Assembly: GCA_015501595.1 (NCBI GenBank)
Contig: JADNRX010000127.1
Location: 62,001-126,000, forward strand
Direction: 5' to 3'
From: Hymenopellis radicata
Lineage: Eukaryota; Basidiomycota; Agaricomycetes; Agaricales; Physalacriaceae
Length of the DNA: 64,000 nucleotides
Each line of letters opens with the position of its first letter. Position 1 is the first letter of the stretch. Below the pieces are notes generated by a model that worked only from the letters and a program-made list of their open reading frames with translations, was not told the DNA's origin and did no database searches. The position numbers and the translations under genes are program-made. Below, one piece after another: positions 61,236 through 64,000 of the stretch.

Positions 61236-62060
61236 TCCATAGCTACTGTTTTTATCGCATGCTTCATGTGTACTAGTTTTTGTTGTAATTGTATTGCTGC
61301 CATTGTTTATCACAAACATGCTTCTTGGCAGGCGGTTCTGGACGGATGCAGACCGGACCTTCCGTACGTACCAGTATGACATTTGCCCGCTCTTCTTCAC
61401 GGCTTCTGAATCACTTCTCAGTCTTCAAGAGACGCGTCTAAATCGTGCAGCCCGCTTTTTCGGACAGATCCTGAAACTCTTGGAGTTGTTCTCGCGTTGT
61501 TCTTCGAATCTTGGAGTTTTCACCGACAACCGTGGATAGTAGAGCGCAAAAGAAGTTGTAATTGCACCCGCCCTACTGATTTAACCTACCCGTTGTGGTA
61601 ATTACCTCGGTTCGTGCATCTCAACCATCGACTTGGAGTGGCTAATCATGAAGCTGGCTAACAAAAGCGCGCTCCACACGGACCCGTAAGACAGCGGAGG
61701 ACAGCGGGCGCCAAGCGTGCCATGACCACGGGTACGCCTTGTTCCCACTACTGTGCCACCATCGAACCACCACGGGGTCTGAGCCTAACGATAGGCATCG
61801 ACTCGCACACTGCACAGTGTCGGGCAGAGGGAATTGAAGTATTTTAGACTCGAGCACCTGATACTTCTCGGTTTCGTTCTGACGGGCGGCATGACTCGTT
61901 CTTTTGTCTGTCGTAAACCGATGTGACTACATTTCGCCCCTCTAAGCTCGCAGTCCAGTTCCTAGTATGCAGACCACACAGCACCCGGACCAGTCTGGGA
62001 ATATAATTTGGACAGGTCTACCTGTATGGCACGACATTTCCAACCCTTCGCTCGTCAAGC
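61236..62060. other. Intergenic region, nothing recognised
   Basis: About 0.8 kb between the Argonaute and P450-D. Open frames here (e.g. 61294-61539 +) have no motif support. Confidence 0.45.
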
Positions 62061-64000
62061 ATGATTTGCACTCTGTATAATATCACTCTGGGCGTCTGTG
62101 TCCTCGTTCTGTACCTCTTTTTCAAGTTCTGCCGCAAGGCGATCAGCATTGCAGCGATTCGTGGTCCTCTCAGCCCTTCGTGGCTTCTTGGTCGGTCCCT
62201 TTCTCCCTTCCTTCGCACTCGAGGAAGGTTAACAGATGATTCTCTGCTTATCTAGGGCACATGTATATGACTCGCCACACCAAGAAATTCGGTGACTACG
62301 AAGTTGCTTGGTACCGTGATTACGGTAGCGTTTTCCGCATCGCTGGAGTGTTTCAGCGTAAGCATATGCAATTCCAAAGTGACGCTCTGACAAGCACGAT
62401 AGGAACCTATTCTGGTGGTGTCTGATCCTAAGGCGTTGCAGTACATTTTTCATACATCCGGATATCGGTTCCAAAGTCCTTGGATGCAGATCGTTTTGCG
62501 AACGCTTTTTTTGGATACGGTCTTGTAACAGCTGCCGGTACGTCGTCGCTTGATCAAGCTGCTGTTCGTTCTACCGAGACGCACTTGAAGGCAAAGATCA
62601 CCAGCGGCAGCGTAAAATCTTGAATCCCGCATTCTCTGCTGCCCATCTTCGCTCCTATCTGGACATCTTCCATCCAAGGTATGCAATTTGACCATTTTCT
62701 TGCCATGACTCTACTCCGACACGGGCGCACGCTTATGCCTTATTAGCTTGTGGAGAAGCTGAAGGAGAAGTTGAACAATGGCGACGAGACTCAAGATGTT
62801 CTTACATGGATGGAGAAAGTTGCGCTTGATATCATCGGAAAGGGTAAGCCCCCCAAATTTCGCGTTGAAAAGGCCCCCTGTTGACCTTGTTAGCCTCTTT
62901 CCGATACTCATTCGACGCTCTTGACAACAAGAATTATTCCTTGGAGACCATTTTGCGCAACCTGTTGTATGTCGAAATTAGCCAAAAAAACAAACAGCAT
63001 CGAACTCATACTACTTCACGATTCCAGGGCAGACGCTCAGCTTTTCCCGTCGGTAATAGAGGTCTTAGTCTTTCATGGGGTTCTGGGTTATCTCCCGGAA
63101 AGTGTCGTGGCCATCATGGCCAAATTGCCGACGAGGGAAAAGTCTGGTGTACCAGAGGTTCAGATCTGCAGTCGAGAACGACGGGCGAAAGATTTATCAT
63201 CGGGAACTTCAGCTGGTCAAAGACAGCATTGAAGAGGGAAAAGACATTGTCAACATTGTCGGTAAGAACCCATTCACAGCGTTTTTTGTTGTTTCTTATG
63301 AAGTCCTGATCATAGCTCTGTCGTCGTTGTCTGATGACGAGAAGAAGAAAATGCCGGAGAAGGAGGTTGTCGCGCAAATGGTGTACGCTCTGTTTCTCTG
63401 CATGACGCGATACCTAATTCCTTCACTTCAAGGACATTCATCTTCGCCGGTCATGACACCACTGCCAACTCGTCAGCATGGCTCTTGTACGAATTGAGCC
63501 GTCACGCGGAAGTCCAAGATGAAGTCAGGCAAGAGATCCTACAAGCTCGACGTGACAAAGGGGGTGTTTTGAATGCAAGCGACTACGACGCAATGCCTTT
63601 GCTTAACGCTGTAATCAAGGCAAGTCTTCAACATTCTGTGATATAATATCTAAATGTGCAGAATAGGAAACTCTGCGTCTACATCCATTCGTGCACACAC
63701 TCATTCGTGTAGCGCCGCAGGATGATATCCTTCCCCTGTCGGAGCCCATCATAACTCATGATGGGAAGGTATTAAAGCAACTTCCCATTGCGAAAGGGCA
63801 GACCATTCGCGCTTCAATATACATGTATAACCGGTATCCTTCTTCCTAACAGTGGTGTTTCCCCGTATGACGAGCTCTAGAAATCCAATCGTGTGGGGTG
63901 ACTCGGACGCCGATCAATGGAATCCGAATAGATTCCTCAAAGGGGATCAGCGCCTCGGAGACACGACTCTGGGAGTGTTCGCCAATCTGTACGCTCTCTC
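62061..64000 (+). CDS. Cytochrome P450 (locus D), cut by the right window edge
   Basis: Start at 62061: anchor LGVCVLVLYLFFKFCRK, then IRGPLSPSWLLG, FGDYEVAWYRDYGSVFRIAG, LVVSDPKALQYIFHTSGYRF, RKILNPAFSAAHLRSYLDIF, and ASFRYSFDALDN. The helix-I motif FAGHDTTANS can be read from about 63430, followed by LLYELSRH. The ExxR region is ETLRLHPFVHTLIRVAPQDD, then WGDSDADQWNPNRFLKG and GVFANL at the edge. The heme loop lies outside the window. Closest within the window to locus A. Two indels: an extra C in GTGTTTCAGC before the intron near 62359, and a missing C at 62471-62472. Confidence 0.85.

Noticed and set aside
1..64000. CRISPR arrays, bacterial operons, rRNA or tRNA genes
   Set aside because: No regularly spaced direct repeats, Shine-Dalgarno-led operons or recognisable RNA gene cores were seen; spliced genes show that this is nuclear fungal DNA.
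38260..64000. A complete secondary-metabolite gene cluster
   Set aside because: P450s, an MFS transporter and an SDR are nearby, but no backbone synthase is present, and the genes are separated by housekeeping ELP3 and Argonaute.

Overview
The window is nuclear DNA of a filamentous basidiomycete, most likely an Agaricomycete. Genes on both strands are cut by many GT-AG introns of about 45-60 nt. The gene families also fit: a DUF6535 membrane protein, a MYND-finger protein, an F-box/LRR-type protein, a fungal-type indoleamine dioxygenase and several CYPs with the N-terminal motif PSWLLG. There is no rRNA, tRNA or CRISPR that I can see. I cannot name the species.

Left part (1-25 kb), mostly conserved housekeeping genes: NFS1 cysteine desulfurase (704-2742, +), a two-RRM SR splicing factor (3010-4491, +), tubulin cofactor E (5018-7145, -) divergent from a mitochondrial 3-hydroxyisobutyryl-CoA hydrolase (7316-9524, +), indoleamine 2,3-dioxygenase (10612-12145, +, with a TATA box), RPA1 (12744-14960, +), a large unrecognised C-terminally anchored membrane protein (15316-18758, +), a 3 kb gene-poor gap, two weak small genes, and an F-box protein (23300-24939, -).

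Middle (25-46 kb), a more unstable region: a short-chain dehydrogenase (26531-28009, -); a broken copy of the ribosome-biogenesis gene UTP22/Nrap (28220 to about 32930, +) split by an opposite-strand MYND-finger gene (28607-30618); an RNase H-like gene (33024 to about 33680); a Pop3-like RNase P/MRP subunit (to 35039); a second scrap of the UTP22 5' end (35662-35905); an MFS transporter (36221-38113, +); a P450 (38260-40614, -); and a DUF6535 protein (42832-45944, -).

Right part (46-64 kb): three more P450 loci (46811-49180; a pseudogene at 54837-56551 whose heme-loop exon is inverted; 62061 to beyond the right edge) alternating with ELP3 (50560-52741, -) and an Argonaute (57907-61235, +). 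Between them lie a hAT-like MITE with perfect 8-bp target duplication (49863-50372), a 34-bp-arm hairpin inside an ELP3 intron, an exact 764-bp tandem duplication (53234-54761), and a roughly 960-bp terminal-inverted-repeat element (56611-57573).

A recurring feature is that many otherwise well conserved genes (NFS1, RPA1, F-box, MFS, DUF6535, Argonaute, P450) carry one-base frameshifts, most of them a base missing from a G, C or A run. I read most of these as sequence errors. The UTP22 copy and the third P450 are different: they show internal deletions, in-frame stops or an inversion, and are real pseudogenes. Exon borders given here come from reading conserved protein motifs across GT-AG sites and were not tested against transcripts.
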